A DNA stretch of 64,000 nucleotides from Oxytricha trifallax. Lineage: Eukaryota; Ciliophora; Spirotrichea; Sporadotrichida; Oxytrichidae. Shown one piece after another: positions 10,350-22,100 of this stretch. How positions within the stretch are numbered: position 1 is the stretch's first letter; every line of letters begins with the position of its first letter. The notes under the pieces are model-generated. The model was not told where the DNA came from, made no database searches, and saw only the letters and a list, made by a program, of their open reading frames with translations. The DNA lies in NCBI GenBank assembly GCA_000711775.1, contig ARYC01000440.1:1-64000 (forward strand), read 5' to 3'. Position numbers and translations under genes: made by a program.

Positions 10350-12842
10350 ATGACAGCGCTTTATTAATTGATTAATTAATTGCATGGTAGCAGTAGAAGA
10401 TAAATATCGTTTTTTACTAAATAAAACTCTATAAAAGAACCTGAATGGAAAATTGATAATACATTCTTAGACAATAATGTGGATGATTTGGGTTCACATT
10501 CCGAGAAGGGAAGTTTTAACATCACTGAGAAGGATAGAGTCTCAATCTAGGCTGGCACTCACAATGTCAGAAAGACCAATATAAAATACTAAATTAATTT
10601 AGAATTATTAAATGTAAAAAAATTAATAGATAATTGTATTATGATATATTAAAATAAATAAGTAGTATCTGAGTGAACAAAATAATTTTATAAAATATGA
10701 AGTTTGGGGTTATGTTTATTGTGGAAATTCTAGTGTATTAATATAGGTTTTCGAGTATTTATAAATTTAGTAATTCAATAAAATATGAATTAGCCTACAA
10801 TTTGATTTTATTTAAAAATTAGGAAAGGCAATTTTAAAAATAAAAAATTTAAATCAAAGAAAAGAAAAGAAAAGAAAAGAAAAGAAATATGAAAGAAAAT
10901 TATATTATATCAAGTATTCCAAACTATTTATTAGATTAGCCAGTTATTGAATATATGCATTTTATAAGAGATAATAAGCTTTTCTTTGGTAGTTAGTATT
11001 CCCTTTATTTGATATTATAATGGAAGGAAAACGCATTTACATTTCATAAAACATCGAGTTTTTGAGTTTTGAATGAAGAAATTTCTTAAAAATTGAGTGA
11101 AGAAAAAAATCATAATGTACCCATATCTAAAATGTAATTATTATATAACATTATTTTTATTCTTTTAATTTCTCCTCTTCATAACAATATACCCATATAT
11201 TATTTTTTTGATGTAAATGCAAGTATACCTGATTATATTGAACATGCCGATATACTGGCCTCAATTAGCTCGTTTGTTAAGGATTCATAAAGAACCTATT
11301 TTGGTTTGTGCAGATGGGGGTGCCAACAGATTATATGAAGTTAAAGAACATATTCTAAATCATCATGAACTTAAGTAAGCCAATAAATATATATTTCAAA
11401 GCTTATCTTCACTAAATTTTATAGGGCATTAGAATTATAAAAAATAAGTGATTAAAACCTAATCAGGAGAAGTAAATTCATTAATTAAAAAATACATTAT
11501 AATATTCCAAGAAAATTTTAACTAAATTAGAACATCGATTTAAAAATTTGAAAAAATTTCCTATGTTTTTATAGTTATCAATCGCTTTATTGCTTTTATT
11601 ATAGAGACAGAATTAAACCTAAAGCTATAGTTGGTGACTTTGATTCTCTTCAATCAGATGTCAAAATCATAAATTCTAAAATCCTTTGTATATTTCTAAA
11701 ACATTTGCTAATAAAATTAATTCCAATATTATATTTTTACACTAAATGTACTATGAGCAATAAGGTGTAAATGTAATTAATAAAAGCTATGAATAAGATA
11801 CCACAGATTTGCATAAGTGTCTGTAGTACGTATCAGATCATTTTAATGAGACACACAAAAATCATAAAAAAGTGAATGACGAATAGAAACAAGTGGATTC
11901 TTAATCTTAGTACTGGCATTAATATTGCTTAATAGTAAATAATTAAAATAAATACAATTAAATTATATAAACGTGTTTTATCAGAGTTAATCAAGGAAAC
12001 TAGAAAATTAAGATTTGAAAAATAATTTATTATTGATTTTGACATTTAGATCACTCTCCTAAGTGTATTAAAACATAATAATAATTAAGATCATATAATT
12101 TATTATTCATTAATCTTTTTAAAAGTTAGAACTCCTATAAATTAATGTGCAAAGCTCCTCTCAAAACTTCTAAATCAAAAAAATATTTTTTAAAAATTCA
12201 AATTCTAACAATATAATCCATAAGAAAAATGCCAAAACGGTTCTATTAATTAAATTAATCTTTGTTACAATAAATAATTTTATTAAAATAATTAAAAAGA
12301 ATTATATATTTTCTTTGATATTTAATTACTATCTGTTTAGTTTTAGGAGCTTTTGGCGGTAGAATGGATTAAACTCTGCAAAATTTAAGCACCCTCTAAC
12401 GATTTCACTATAACCCCAACCACTTAGTATATTTCATGAATGAGTATTCGATGATGTTCAAAGTACCCAAGGGCCACACTTAAATTCAATTTTCAGATAA
12501 ATTTGAACAGAAAAAATACTGTGGCATCGTAGGTTTCTCAAAGAGCAAAGTAAGCACTCAGGGTTTGATGTGGGAGTTAGGGGAAGAGCCCTGGGATACG
12601 ATTGGCTTGGAAAATTAGATATCCACTTCAAATGTAAGGAAGGGTGATTATGTTGATATACACTCAGATAAAGATATATTATTATAGAAATATAAATTAT
12701 ATCATATTCATATCCATCAATATATACATAAAAGTAAACTTAAAGGCTCTTGCAATATTCATAAGTTCACTTAGAGATTCATGATTATTTTTAATTTTAT
12801 ATATTTAACCAAACATTCATTTAAATTTATAATTAGATTTTA
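10350..12842 (+). CDS. Thiamin pyrophosphokinase, IES-interrupted copy
   Basis: Transfers pyrophosphate from ATP to thiamin to make thiamin diphosphate. Segments: 10350-10589 (N-terminus with IDNTFLDN, matching IDNRFLDS of the downstream copy), 11229-11667 with a 230-bp GT-AG intron at 11375-11604 (LIILNMPI, then VCADGGANRLYE; AIVGDFDSL), 11748-11936 (EQDTTDLHKCLQY) and 12342 onward (LGAFGGRMDQT, FKVPKGHTQIQFSDKFE, STQGLMWELGEEPWDTIGL, STSNVRKGDYVDI). These are the TPK catalytic and thiamin-binding motifs in order. Joining across three IESs keeps the frame and gives an alignment with the second copy without gaps at the joins. After SDKDILL the copies diverge; the 3' end is uncertain (no TGA before about 12980), so an end segment may lie elsewhere. 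Confidence 0.85.
10590..11228 (+). other. IES, pointer ATAC
   Basis: 639 bp of AT-rich DNA, including an AAAAG simple repeat near 10860, between ATAC at 10586 and 11225. Joining gives NIKYLIILNMPI in frame, aligned with QQQLFLIILNMPI of the tandem copy. Confidence 0.7.
11668..11747 (+). other. IES, pointer AAAT
   Basis: 80 bp between AAAT at 11664 and 11744. Joining gives DVKMYYEQQG where the tandem copy has DVKEFYESQG, so the join is supported by homology. Confidence 0.85.
11937..12341 (+). other. IES, pointer TAGT
   Basis: 405 bp between TAGT at 11933 and 12338. Joining gives CLIVLGAFGGRMDQT, aligned with IKIVIGAFGGRLDQT of the tandem copy. Confidence 0.85.
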
Positions 12843-12913
12843 AAAGGGACAAGAGTTTCAATTTGATTATTTTTGTAAAATAATAATATTACTCAAATTT
12901 ATAAAATATTTAA

Positions 12914-13816
12914 ATGGAAAGTTTTTTGGAATCTCAAAGTAAAGACTTGCCTCAAAATAAAGTTATGAACGTAATTGACAACAGATTTTTGGATTCATTT
13001 GAAGAATAAAAAGAAAATTCTCAAGCAAAAGACAAATAATAGCAGTTATTTTTGATAATTTTGAATATGCCTATAAATAAAGAGCTTTTTGAGTAGCTAA
13101 TAAGAATAAATCAGAAACCTATGATACTCTGTGCTGATGGTGGAGCGAATAGGTTATATGATTATGACCAAGAGTAAGTTTCTAGAAGGCTAATTATATT
13201 TTTTTATCCATAAAATTAGAATTATCTTATTAAATATTCATTTAGCCACAATTTTAAACCTCATGCTATTATTGGAGATCTAGATTCAATAAGAGAAGAT
13301 GTAAAAGAATTCTACGAATCATAGGGAACTCTAATAATTGATAAAAGTGATGATCAAGACTCAACTGACCTTCAAAAATGTCTTGTCTATGCGGAAAATT
13401 AACGAAAACATGATAGTTTAAGTTTAGAAACTCCATGCATTAAAATAGTTATTGGAGCATTCGGTGGTCGTTTAGATTAGACTATGCTTAACATGTCAAT
13501 CTTATTCACTTAAATGTATGATCAGTCATGTCCCTTATATTTATGTGATGAGCACACACTTGCTTTCAAAGTGCCAAAGGGTGATACTAAAATACTATTC
13601 TCAGATAAATTTGAAAGTAAATAAGGCATTGGTTTGATCCCTAGTCAATTGACTAAAATTCAATCTACGGGACTTAAATGGGATTTAGGAGAAGAACCCT
13701 TTGATAAAATAAGCATGGACTTGCATATTTCTAGTTCTAATGCAAGAAAAGGGAATGAAGTTGAAGTTACATGTGATAGAGACATTATATTTACAAGTAC
13801 CATCAAGGATAGTTGA
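12914..13816 (+). CDS. Thiamin pyrophosphokinase, uninterrupted copy
   Basis: Same enzyme as the copy just upstream. One 72-bp GT-AG intron (13174-13245); spliced length 276 residues, close to the usual 240-270 of eukaryotic TPK plus an N-terminal extension. Motifs in order: LIILNMPI, LCADGGANRLYD (nucleotide-binding N-domain), AIIGDLDSI with the catalytic Asp pair, DQDSTDLQKCL, IGAFGGRLDQTMLN, FKVPKGDTKI, and the C-terminal thiamin-binding part STGLKWDLGEEP and SSSNARKGNEVEV. No IES is visible inside the coding region, in contrast to the tandem copy. Likely cytosolic; no targeting peptide is evident. Confidence 0.93.
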
Positions 13817-13951
13817 GTTGTTATCTGTAATAAATAACTTATTTTTAAGTTATTAGGACAAACAAGAGTAATAGTAGTGAACTTTATCAAGTAGTAGTGA
13901 TTTTAATAATAATTTTTTATTTAATTAATCAATTTATAAAAATATTAAATT

Positions 13952-14467
13952 ATGGCAGAGAAATTAGAGTCAACAGCTGGCAACTTTAAAGAATTTTGCT
14001 CACAAATGACTATATATGCTGAAAATTAATTAGATTTCCATAGAAAATCATACTATGGCTTGAGTGTAAGGATATTTAGGTCATCATTTATATTTATTTG
14101 TGGCATTATATAATTAAATTTCAATAGAAACATGTATACTCAAAGATCATGAAATGCTACGAGGAACCAAGAATGACAAACGAAGAGACTGATAATTGTG
14201 CTGCTTCCCATAGAGTATTTATGTAGAAAGTTCAAGAAGATCTTACAAAGTAGCTTATGGCTAAAAGTGTAAGAATTCAATATAATTTAGAGTATAATTA
14301 TACAATATAATTTTTAGAAAGCTCTTGAGAAATGCACTGACTACTGTAAAGATGAAAATGACATGTCCTGTATAAACAAATGTGGCACTAAATACCTAAG
14401 GGAGCTACATAAAGATTTTGAAGATAAACTTCTTAAATACTAGAAAGAATACGAAAAAATTAATTGA
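13952..14467 (+). CDS. FAM136A-like (DUF842) CX3C protein
   Basis: Two GT-AG introns (14066-14127 and 14269-14317) leave 134 residues: MAEKLESTAGNFKEFCSQMT, a Cys-containing middle (IMKCYEEPRMTNEETDNC) and the C-terminal pair CTDYC and CINKC separated by seven residues, followed by a charged helix. The helix-Cys-Cys-helix layout and length fit the FAM136A/DUF842 family, whose animal members sit in the mitochondrial intermembrane space. The first CX3C pair of that family is only partly kept. It follows the thiamin pyrophosphokinase after just 135 bp in the same orientation. Confidence 0.65.
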
Positions 14468-14608
14468 AAACGAAATTGATTAACTTCTCAATACTTTCAT
14501 TTATGGGAATTCAATTGAATAATAATTAGGAGTGTGACATTTAGTTTACTTTAATTTCATTTCTAATTTAATTAAGTTAATTATTTAAATAATTATTTAA
14601 TTTTCAAA

Positions 14609-15503
14609 ATGTATGATGGTTTTTACTTGACTAAAAATCTCATTCAAGCTCTGTCGCTCTTAGTTATAAATATATGGTGCTTCGGGGGTTTTGGACTTGA
14701 TAAGACTTTTGTATTTATTTTCTTTGAAGGGCTATGTCAATTTTTGATACAGTTTGTAAGTCATATCAAATTTTTTCAATAAAATTTTACATTTATAGAT
14801 TGCAATATTTGGGTATTTTATGAGTTCTGGAGGCAGAGTCCTGTATAATTTAAGTTTTATAAGGTAAGAAAATTAAGAAAAAAGAGAACTCTAATAAATA
14901 TTTAAAGGAACTTATATTCTGAAACAGAAATATTTAACTTAACTTGAATATAGATAAGTTGCTTAAATGTTTATCGAGCCATTCTTTGTAATGATATTGA
15001 CTGATTTTACTGTGAGACTTTGCAACTTAAGAAATGAAAGATAAATCTCTCAAAAACTAAAACCCTTCAGCTTATTTATTGGACTACTCTCACTCCTGAG
15101 ATTCTTCTCGACTTTTCCTGACCTATTTGTAAATGTGGAAAATGTTATATTCGTAAATTACGAAGGCTCTACTCATTATAAATTGACTTTTGAAGACAGC
15201 ATCCCTTATCAAGCGTTAGACCTATTAATGATATTGTACTCTCTATTTTTACTAATAATGCTTTAAATATGGCTAAGGAAGCATGTTCTTTTAGTGTTTT
15301 ATATAATAAAAGTTAGCATAGTACTTGCCATTACTGTTTTTAAAGTGAAGAGTTTTATACTTAATGATACACTGGAATTGATCAATTTTATGATACTATA
15401 CTAATACCTCACTATGTAAACGCTGCTTTGTGATGTAGAGGATAGCAGGGAGAAACTAGATAGATTTTTCAGCTATAACTTCTTGTTCTTTGATGACGAT
15501 TGA
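14609..15503 (+). CDS. Multi-pass membrane protein, unidentified
   Basis: Starts MYDGFYLTKNLIQALSLLVI 141 bp after the previous stop. GT-AG introns at 14756-14798 and 14864-14953 give 253 residues with about six hydrophobic segments: residues 10-30, 36-60, a stretch around MFIEPFFVMILTDF, FSLFIGLLSLLRFF, LDLLMILYSLFLLIML and VFYIIKVSIVLAITVF, and an acidic end (YNFLFFDDD). It is probably an integral membrane protein of unknown role; I do not recognise the family. No IES is needed. Confidence 0.6.
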
Positions 15504-15882
15504 AGGTAATAATTCAATGTATGCATCAATAGAAAAAATAAACAATATCAACTCTTTAATTTCAATAAACTTCTTTTAAAAATAGCTCATTTAAGTTTCA
15601 TTATGAGAGTGAATAGATTGAAATTAATTAACTGTAATTTGTAATTAAAATATAGAAATAATAAGTTTTGATTCAGGAAAAACAATAAAAGGCTCGCTCC
15701 ACTCGCTGATAACCTCGCTGACTTCGTAGCTCCGTTTTGTTCAGAGTATAAATCAATGTGATTACTAAGCTACATAACTGTATGACAGATATACCGAAAA
15801 AAATTTGGAACTAATACCGGGATAAAAAGTATAAGCAATCATGTTATAGGGGACAAGACTGTAAAATGAAAAATAATAAAAA
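15504..15882. other. Spacer; GC-richer patch near 15690
   Basis: Mostly AT-rich. A patch at 15688-15736 repeats CTCGCT three times (for example CTCGCTCCACTCGCTGATAA) and recalls the GGAGCGAG block inside the foldback element to the right. No gene seen. It ends at the 5S terminator: five T on the minus strand (15878-15882). Confidence 0.4.
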
Positions 15883-16408
15883 GCTATCAGCACGAAGGTT
15901 TCCCGAGCGGTCCCCCACCTCAGTATTGTAGAAATAAATTTGACATTGGCAAATTAATTATAATAAATTAAAAATTAATTAAATTTGTGGCAGTTAAAAT
16001 TGTACAATTAAAACGATCTTGGGCTCATTTGATATAGAATTCAAAATTATCTGGACTTTATTATTTGCGGTACTATTTATCGAATCACTGGAGCGAGATT
16101 ATTTCACTTTAAGTAAACTCGTCTAAATTACACCTTCACAATAAATTGAAGTTATCTCGCTCCACGGATCAGATAAAAAAGTACCACTAATTAAAAAAAT
16201 CCAGCTATTTTTGAAGTCTTTTTTCGAATGAGCCCAAGATCGTTTAGATTTGACAACTATAACTGCCACAAAATTATCTAGTTTTTAATTCAATTAAAAT
16301 CAATTTCCCAATTTCCAATGTATTCCTACAATACTAACTACGCCTTAAGCCGCTTAACTTCGGAGTTCGGATGGGATCCGGTGCACATGGCTTAGTATGG
16401 CCGATAGC
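15883..16408 (-). rRNA. 5S rRNA gene, split by a foldback element
   Basis: On the minus strand 16408-16334 gives the 5' part (GCTATCGGCCATACTAAGCC, then CCGGATCCCATCCGAACTCC, AAGTTAAGCGGCTTAAGGCG) and 15925-15883 the 3' part (CTGAGGTGGGGGACCGCTCG to GTGCTGATAGC). Joined through one TA they form a 118-nt 5S RNA with the internal promoter boxes and a closing helix GCTATCGGC/GCTGATAGC, and a T-run terminator follows immediately. As it stands the gene is interrupted in the region of helix IV, so a functional 5S RNA needs removal of 15926-16331. Confidence 0.93.
15926..16331. mobile_element. TA-flanked foldback element (copy A) in 5S gene
   Basis: 406 bp flanked by TA on both sides, with ends TTGTAG...CTACAA and long inverted arms: AAATTTGTGGCAGTTA near 15984 is mirrored at about 16265, and GGAGCGAGAT near 16091 is mirrored at about 16155. 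Clearly related to the element at 39946. No coding frame. Exact removal with one TA restores canonical 5S sequence, so it behaves like an IES. Confidence 0.9.
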
Positions 16409-16787
16409 GATAGTCCTTGTTCAATATCTGTAATAATCAATTATAAGTGACACTTTTTACTCGTTTAAATTATTAATTGAGTCAATTAATAAAAATTCCA
16501 ATTTACTTATTTAAATTGTTTCATTATCACTATATATACCAATGACCGAAAAATATCAAACATATTGACCGACCTCAAATTGCAAAACTAAACCGTATAT
16601 AAGAGGGACTTTTCATATAGATTGCATTTATTTCCACTTTATTTATTGCATTTACTAAATTACCCGTCTACTCGCATTTATTCTTATAAAGAAGATAGAA
16701 TTTGAATAGACTTACCTAGATTTGTTAAAAGTTTAAGTAGTAAGATTAGAAATTAATATTCAAATAAATTAATAAGTTAATTTGAAA
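16409..16787. other. Spacer between 5S gene and UBX gene
   Basis: AT-rich, no gene seen. Contains the 5' flanks of the two divergent genes. Confidence 0.4.
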
Positions 16788-18281
16788 ATGGATTTTAAGA
16801 AAGGTAACTGGAACCCAACAGCTGGTTTCAACTTTGACAATTTATCAGCAGATATTCTTGATGATAAAATGGCAAAGAATATTATTGGAGATTTAAGGAA
16901 AAATTTACCTCCTGGAGGATTCCCAAAGCATAAACCTGTAATTTCAGGCGGCACCCCAAGCACTGGTCTTGCCTCAGCTAAAGCTAAAAGAGGTGTCTCA
17001 TCGAACGATTAAGACTTGGTATCGAAGATGGCATCAAGGCTATAGTAGCTAGAGCAAATCAATCAAGCATTAAGAAGTGAAATTAAAGAGAAGAGCTTAA
17101 AGATTGAAACTTTAGAGAAGGAAAACTTTATCTTGTAAAGTTCGGCCTCATCTGACTTCGCAAGGACTTTGAAGGAAACTCAAGCTGAGAGAGATTAGTA
17201 TAAGGTATAATGCAAGGAAATGGAAACTTTCTTATAAGACTATGGACTTAAATGGGTTGGGAAAGATGGAGCAAAGGAAGGAAAGTTTGACGATAAACAA
17301 ATCAATTAAGAATTGGCACATCTTAAGCCAACATACAAGAATAATTTGCCCTCTGAAATAGACACTGAAGTATTAACGAGAAGAATCGAGGAGCTAAACT
17401 TTATTGCAGAGAAGCAAAGAGTAGTTAAAAATAGAGATGGCTTACATCAATTCTAAAAGCACAATGAAGTATTAATTTTCTTCTTTAAAAATGGACTTAT
17501 CATCAAAGGGTTCCCATTCTACCCATATTATTCGAAGGAAGCTTAAAGTGTTTTATCAGATATTCTAGATGGCTATTTCCCTTATGATTTAAAGAAAAAA
17601 TATCCTGAGGGAGTACCTTTAAAACCTGTAGACTGCACTGATGACACTTACAGTTCAGAGATCAAAGGTAATCCAAAATTCAAAAATTTTGGAGACCTCG
17701 AGAAGGATACAAACCCAATGTCAAAAGAGGAATTTCTAAACCAATTTCCTAAGGAAGTAATTAAAGCAGGAAATATTATACCAATTAGAGAAGAGCTTGA
17801 AAAGCGTTTCAAAGACACTTAGGAGTTGGACGTTAGTAAACTTAGCTCAAATGAACCAATTATTATTGAAAACGATATTTCAAGAAACATTGCACAAATC
17901 CCACCTTCAGATATTGTTACAATGAGAATCAGATCTGAAACTGGAAAGAGAACTCTTATCTTGAAATTGCTTATTTCTGATTAAGTCGGGAAAGTTTATC
18001 AAGCTGTTTCACCATATCTCGAGAATAGAGGTAAGAACTTCGAAATTAGAACAACATTCCCAAATAAAGCTTATGCTGAAGATGAAATAAAGACTCTAAA
18101 GGAACTTGGGTTGGCTCCTTCATGTGCTCTAGTTATTGTTAAACTGAATTATAATTAAAAATATTTATTAATTAGATATATTTATAAAGACCATTACAGA
18201 TATGTAAGAATTTAACAATATACAGTTAAAATGAAGAATTTATCTTGTTTAATTATTTTCCAAAATTTTTGTTATTCTTGA
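16788..18281 (+). CDS. SEP- and UBX-domain protein (UBXN11/p47-like)
   Basis: A single open frame of 497 residues, no intron or IES. Order: an N-terminal region with LPPGGFPKHKP, a coiled coil of about residues 85-150 (LEQINQALRSEIKEKSLKIE), a SEP domain (VLIFFKNGLIIKGFPFYPYY, then SVLSDILDGYFPYDLKKKYP), and a C-terminal UBX domain (IVTMRIRSETGKRTLILKLL, RTTFPNKAY, LGLAPSCALVIVKL). Coiled coil plus SEP plus UBX is the UBXN11 arrangement; such proteins are cofactors of the p97/Cdc48 ATPase. The end beyond VIVKLNYNQ is AT-rich and may be a read-through tail. Its stop lies 10 bp from the stop of the convergent RS-rich gene. Confidence 0.88.
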
Positions 18282-18290
18282 AACTTGAAT

Positions 18291-19040
18291 TCATATTAAT
18301 TTTTTACTTACTCTATCCATTTAGTAGTTGATTCTAACATTATCCTATATCATATTGGACAGCAGTCCTTTATTTAAAACAAATCTAATTTAAGATTATT
18401 TAACTTCTTTAATTGGTTTTATTTCTTTAGTTCTCTCAGTTTTCTCTCTATATTTCTACAGTCTCTCATCAAAATCTCTCGATGAATACTATTCTCTTGA
18501 ATGTTTATCCTATCTCCTACTTTCATTGTCATTTCTATGTGAATTATGTTTTCTATCTTTATGTGAACGGTGGCTTCTATGAATTTCATATCTATTAGAA
18601 TCACTATAAGAATTCGATCTAGATCTTGAATAATGTTTCTTCTTTGACTTATGTCGCTTATTAGACTTATTATCTTTCTTTTTTCTATCAAGACTATAGT
18701 CTAAACTGTAACTTCTGCTTCTACTATGTCTCTCTTTTTTATGTTTCTTATCCTTTACTTTTTAGAATTACATTTCTAATCCCTAAATATTTGAATGACT
18801 TAGCTTATTTGTATCATCATATTCTGTATTTCTATAGATTTCAGTAGCAATATTATTCTTAGTAATCAAATTACTTTATACTCCAGTTAGAGCCTACAAA
18901 TCTGTTAATTTTTCGGAATTATTCTAGAATTTTTATTAAAACATTTTTTCAACTTCATAAATTGCTTATTTTTAAGCATCTGTCAAATCATTTGAATTCC
19001 CTTAGGTATTTTAAACACCTTCTCTTCTAGTAAATTCCAT
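18291..19040 (-). CDS. RS/His-rich protein, splicing-factor-like
   Basis: Minus-strand frame from ATG 19040: MEFTRREGVQNTQGNSNDLT, a Gln-rich helical part, then from residue about 110 an Arg/Ser/His/Lys-rich domain (ERHSRSRSYSLDYSLDRKKK, HYSRSRSNSYSDSNRYEIHR) and a short end RFVLNKGLLSNM. 249 residues. SR-type composition suggests a nuclear RNA-processing protein, but there is no RRM. The sequence GTAAGT just before the stop could be an intron donor, so the C-terminus may differ. Confidence 0.6.
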
Positions 19041-19171
19041 TATATTTTAATAAATTATTATTATATTTATTAATCAATCATTAATTATTTATTTAAATTC
19101 TGTCATGTTAATTTCTAATTAATCATGATACAAGCAGCAACTCTAAATAATAGAAAAAGCCTAAATATAAC

Positions 19172-22100
19172 ATGAATTAAGACAAGGAAACACTTCAATT
19201 GCTATATCCAGGGGAAATTAATCATATTTATATAAAATATTAATATTTTTTATGAAATTTCTTTATAAATTTCTTATAAAATTATATACATAATCAAACA
19301 GATGGTTTCTCTGAGATGCAGACAGATTTAAGTTACTTAAAACATTCTCAGCAAGAAGGCGATATATACCATATTAAGACTTCCTGCAAAGAAGATGAGC
19401 ACTATGCTATATTGCCCAAAGATGCTTTTGAGTATTTATTTGAAATTTATGATGGAATTAGAGTACCAAGATATTTATATCATAATAAAAGTAACTATTA
19501 ATCTGTACAAGAATAAAGTTATAGCACAATTTTTTATGGTAAAATTTTGGCTTATATAATTAAATTTAAATTGGATATTCAATAGAATTGACTACAGAAG
19601 ATGATGAAGAAGAAGAATAGACTATTGATAAGCCAGAATCAAGTAAATAAGAAGAGAATAAATCAAGTAAAAATTTGAAGACCAAAAAGTAAAAGCAATT
19701 TATGATTGAAATCTTTCTCAAACCCGTACTGCTTTACATTTTGCCTAAACTAAGGACACATCCAAATCTCAAGAAACCTGCTTATGTTTTCATATCAAGA
19801 AGAGCTAAAGTGTTAGATTTGAGAATCAAATTAGCTGAAATTTTATCACATAGTAAAAAAGATCAAACCACAGCAGAGCAATTAATGAATATAGCTAGAA
19901 TTTGGAGATTGGAAGCTGGTGAAAATGTTCTTTAAATCGAGAAGGAATTTGATATGGAGACTAGAGATAACTTGCCTATGCCCCTTTCAGGTAAAGTATT
20001 GCTAAATGAAGAGATTATTGAAGAGATAAACGTAGCTGATAACGACGTCTTACTCTATGAAGTTTAATCTTTGCCTTACTTAAAGAATAATAACATGTTC
20101 GCGTTTATACCTAAGGACTTAGTTTAAAAGGAAAAAAGAAGCAAAAACAGTGTAATTAAGTCTTTGAAAGCTGAAGATCTCAATGAAGAATAGCTTATGA
20201 AAATTCCATTAGAAAAATGTATGGAGAGAGAATCAAGAGGTGGTCTTGTAGGTTTGCAAAATCTTGGAAACACTTGTTTTATGAACAGTGTAATTTAATG
20301 TTTGGCGAATACAGAACCTCTAGTTAAGTATTTAGTCTATGGATGTTATGAGGATCACATCAATAAGAGAAATACTCTAGGTACTAGAGGAAGATTAGCT
20401 AGTGTATTTAGCGATCTCTTAACTGAGATGTATATTGGAACAAATTCTTATGTGGCACCATGGGATGTTAAAAATGTCATTTCCAGAAGAGCAATATAAT
20501 TCTAAGGATTTGCACAGCATGATTCTTAAGAAATGCTGTCATTCCTTCTTGAAACTTTGCATGAAGATTTGAATGATGTTAGCGCAAAGCCATATGTTGA
20601 GTACAAAGACTTTGATGGTAGAAAAGATGATATCATTAGCACGGAATACTGGGAAGGTTTTAAGAAAAGAGAAAAATCTCTCTTTGTTGATCTGTTCTAT
20701 GGTTAGCTTAAATCAAGAGTTTAATGTACAGTCTGCAATAAAATATCCATTTCCTTTGATCCATTCAATATGCTTAGTGTACCCATTCCACAGACAAAAG
20801 AATAGAAAGTTACAATAAAATATTTCCCTTATAAGTTTGAAGAGGAACATAAAGAATTCACTTTAGTTGTAGGTGAGCAGTTTAACCTTAGAGAAATAAG
20901 ACAAAAAATATTAGAGAATCAATCACCTGAGAGTTAATGCAAAGAATTATTCTTGACCAAAGTTAAGAATAAGAGTGCTATATATTTACTTGATAATGAT
21001 AGAGCCACTAGAAATAATCTTGAGAAAGGAGAAGAGTTTATTAAATATTTACAACTCATAAGCAGAAACTCTCAAATTTCCTAATTTTATTAAATTTTAA
21101 TTAAGTTTTGTGCATTTGAAAATCCAAATAATTCAGATTTGTCTGATAATTATTTCTTGATTGAATTGAAGATCAATCAACATAAACGTTCCTATTTCGT
21201 CATGTCGGGTATCTAAACTCTAACATATTCTCGTCTTCTTGTGTTAGACAAACGAATGACAGTTAGAGAAGTAAAATTGGCTATTTTTAAGTAGTTAAGA
21301 TTCCTGATTAAAACTCCAGACGTTCCATCGATCAGCAAAGAGCGTAGAAAGAACATGAATGAGTAAAAGCTACTCGAAGAAGAGTTTAATTGGTACTTTA
21401 ATAACAAAGATAATTAAAGCGGCTCCTTTGAAGCTGGAAATCCGCTCTACTCTATTTATGTGAATAATAACTTGCCTATGTCAGAGGGATATATCTATAG
21501 CTCATAGGCTGAGTGTGATCTTTGTAACAAAAGTCACAAGGGCCAGAATTGCTTATTTGATTTCAAAGACTAAATGACTTTAAGGCAAATCGTCGATAAG
21601 TTGAAGTATGATAGAGACTTAGAACTAGTAGTGTAATTTAATTCAAATCCCTAAGCTAACTTGAAACCTTTGGAAAATCTACAATTTAAGCAAGTGAATC
21701 TATCATTTGGTGCTAGTAATCAAGTTATGAAGAAGTCAGGCATTTCTATTTATGACTGCATAAGTTGGTTTAGCTAGGAAGAGACACTCACTGGAAATGA
21801 TAAATGGTATTGCTCATAGTGTAAACAGCATCAAAATGCACTAAAGAAAATGGAGCTATATAGAGCACCAGAGTTCTTGATTATTCATTTGAAAAGATTT
21901 TCTCATTAGAGGGCTTCTTTCTTTTCCTCAAGGAAGATCCAAGAATTTGTTAATAAAATTATATTCAATTCAATTTAACAATTTTCCTTCAAAAAATGTA
22001 TATAAATAAAATTACCCAAAGAACTGATTGATTTCCCTGTTGAAGGATTAGACCTCAGAAATTATTGTCTATAATCATCAAGTAATAAAGAGTAATTCCT

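Noticed and set aside
10612-11217. Longer pointer ATGTAAA for the first IES of that gene
   Set aside because: A 7-bp match exists but the join is out of frame; the shorter ATAC gives the frame and alignment.
11210-11230. ATG 11211 as start of the first thiamin pyrophosphokinase
   Set aside because: An upstream segment (10350-10589) matches the N-terminus of the tandem copy and joins in frame through ATAC.
15680-15740. tRNA gene
   Set aside because: The patch is GC-richer but no cloverleaf or B box can be drawn.
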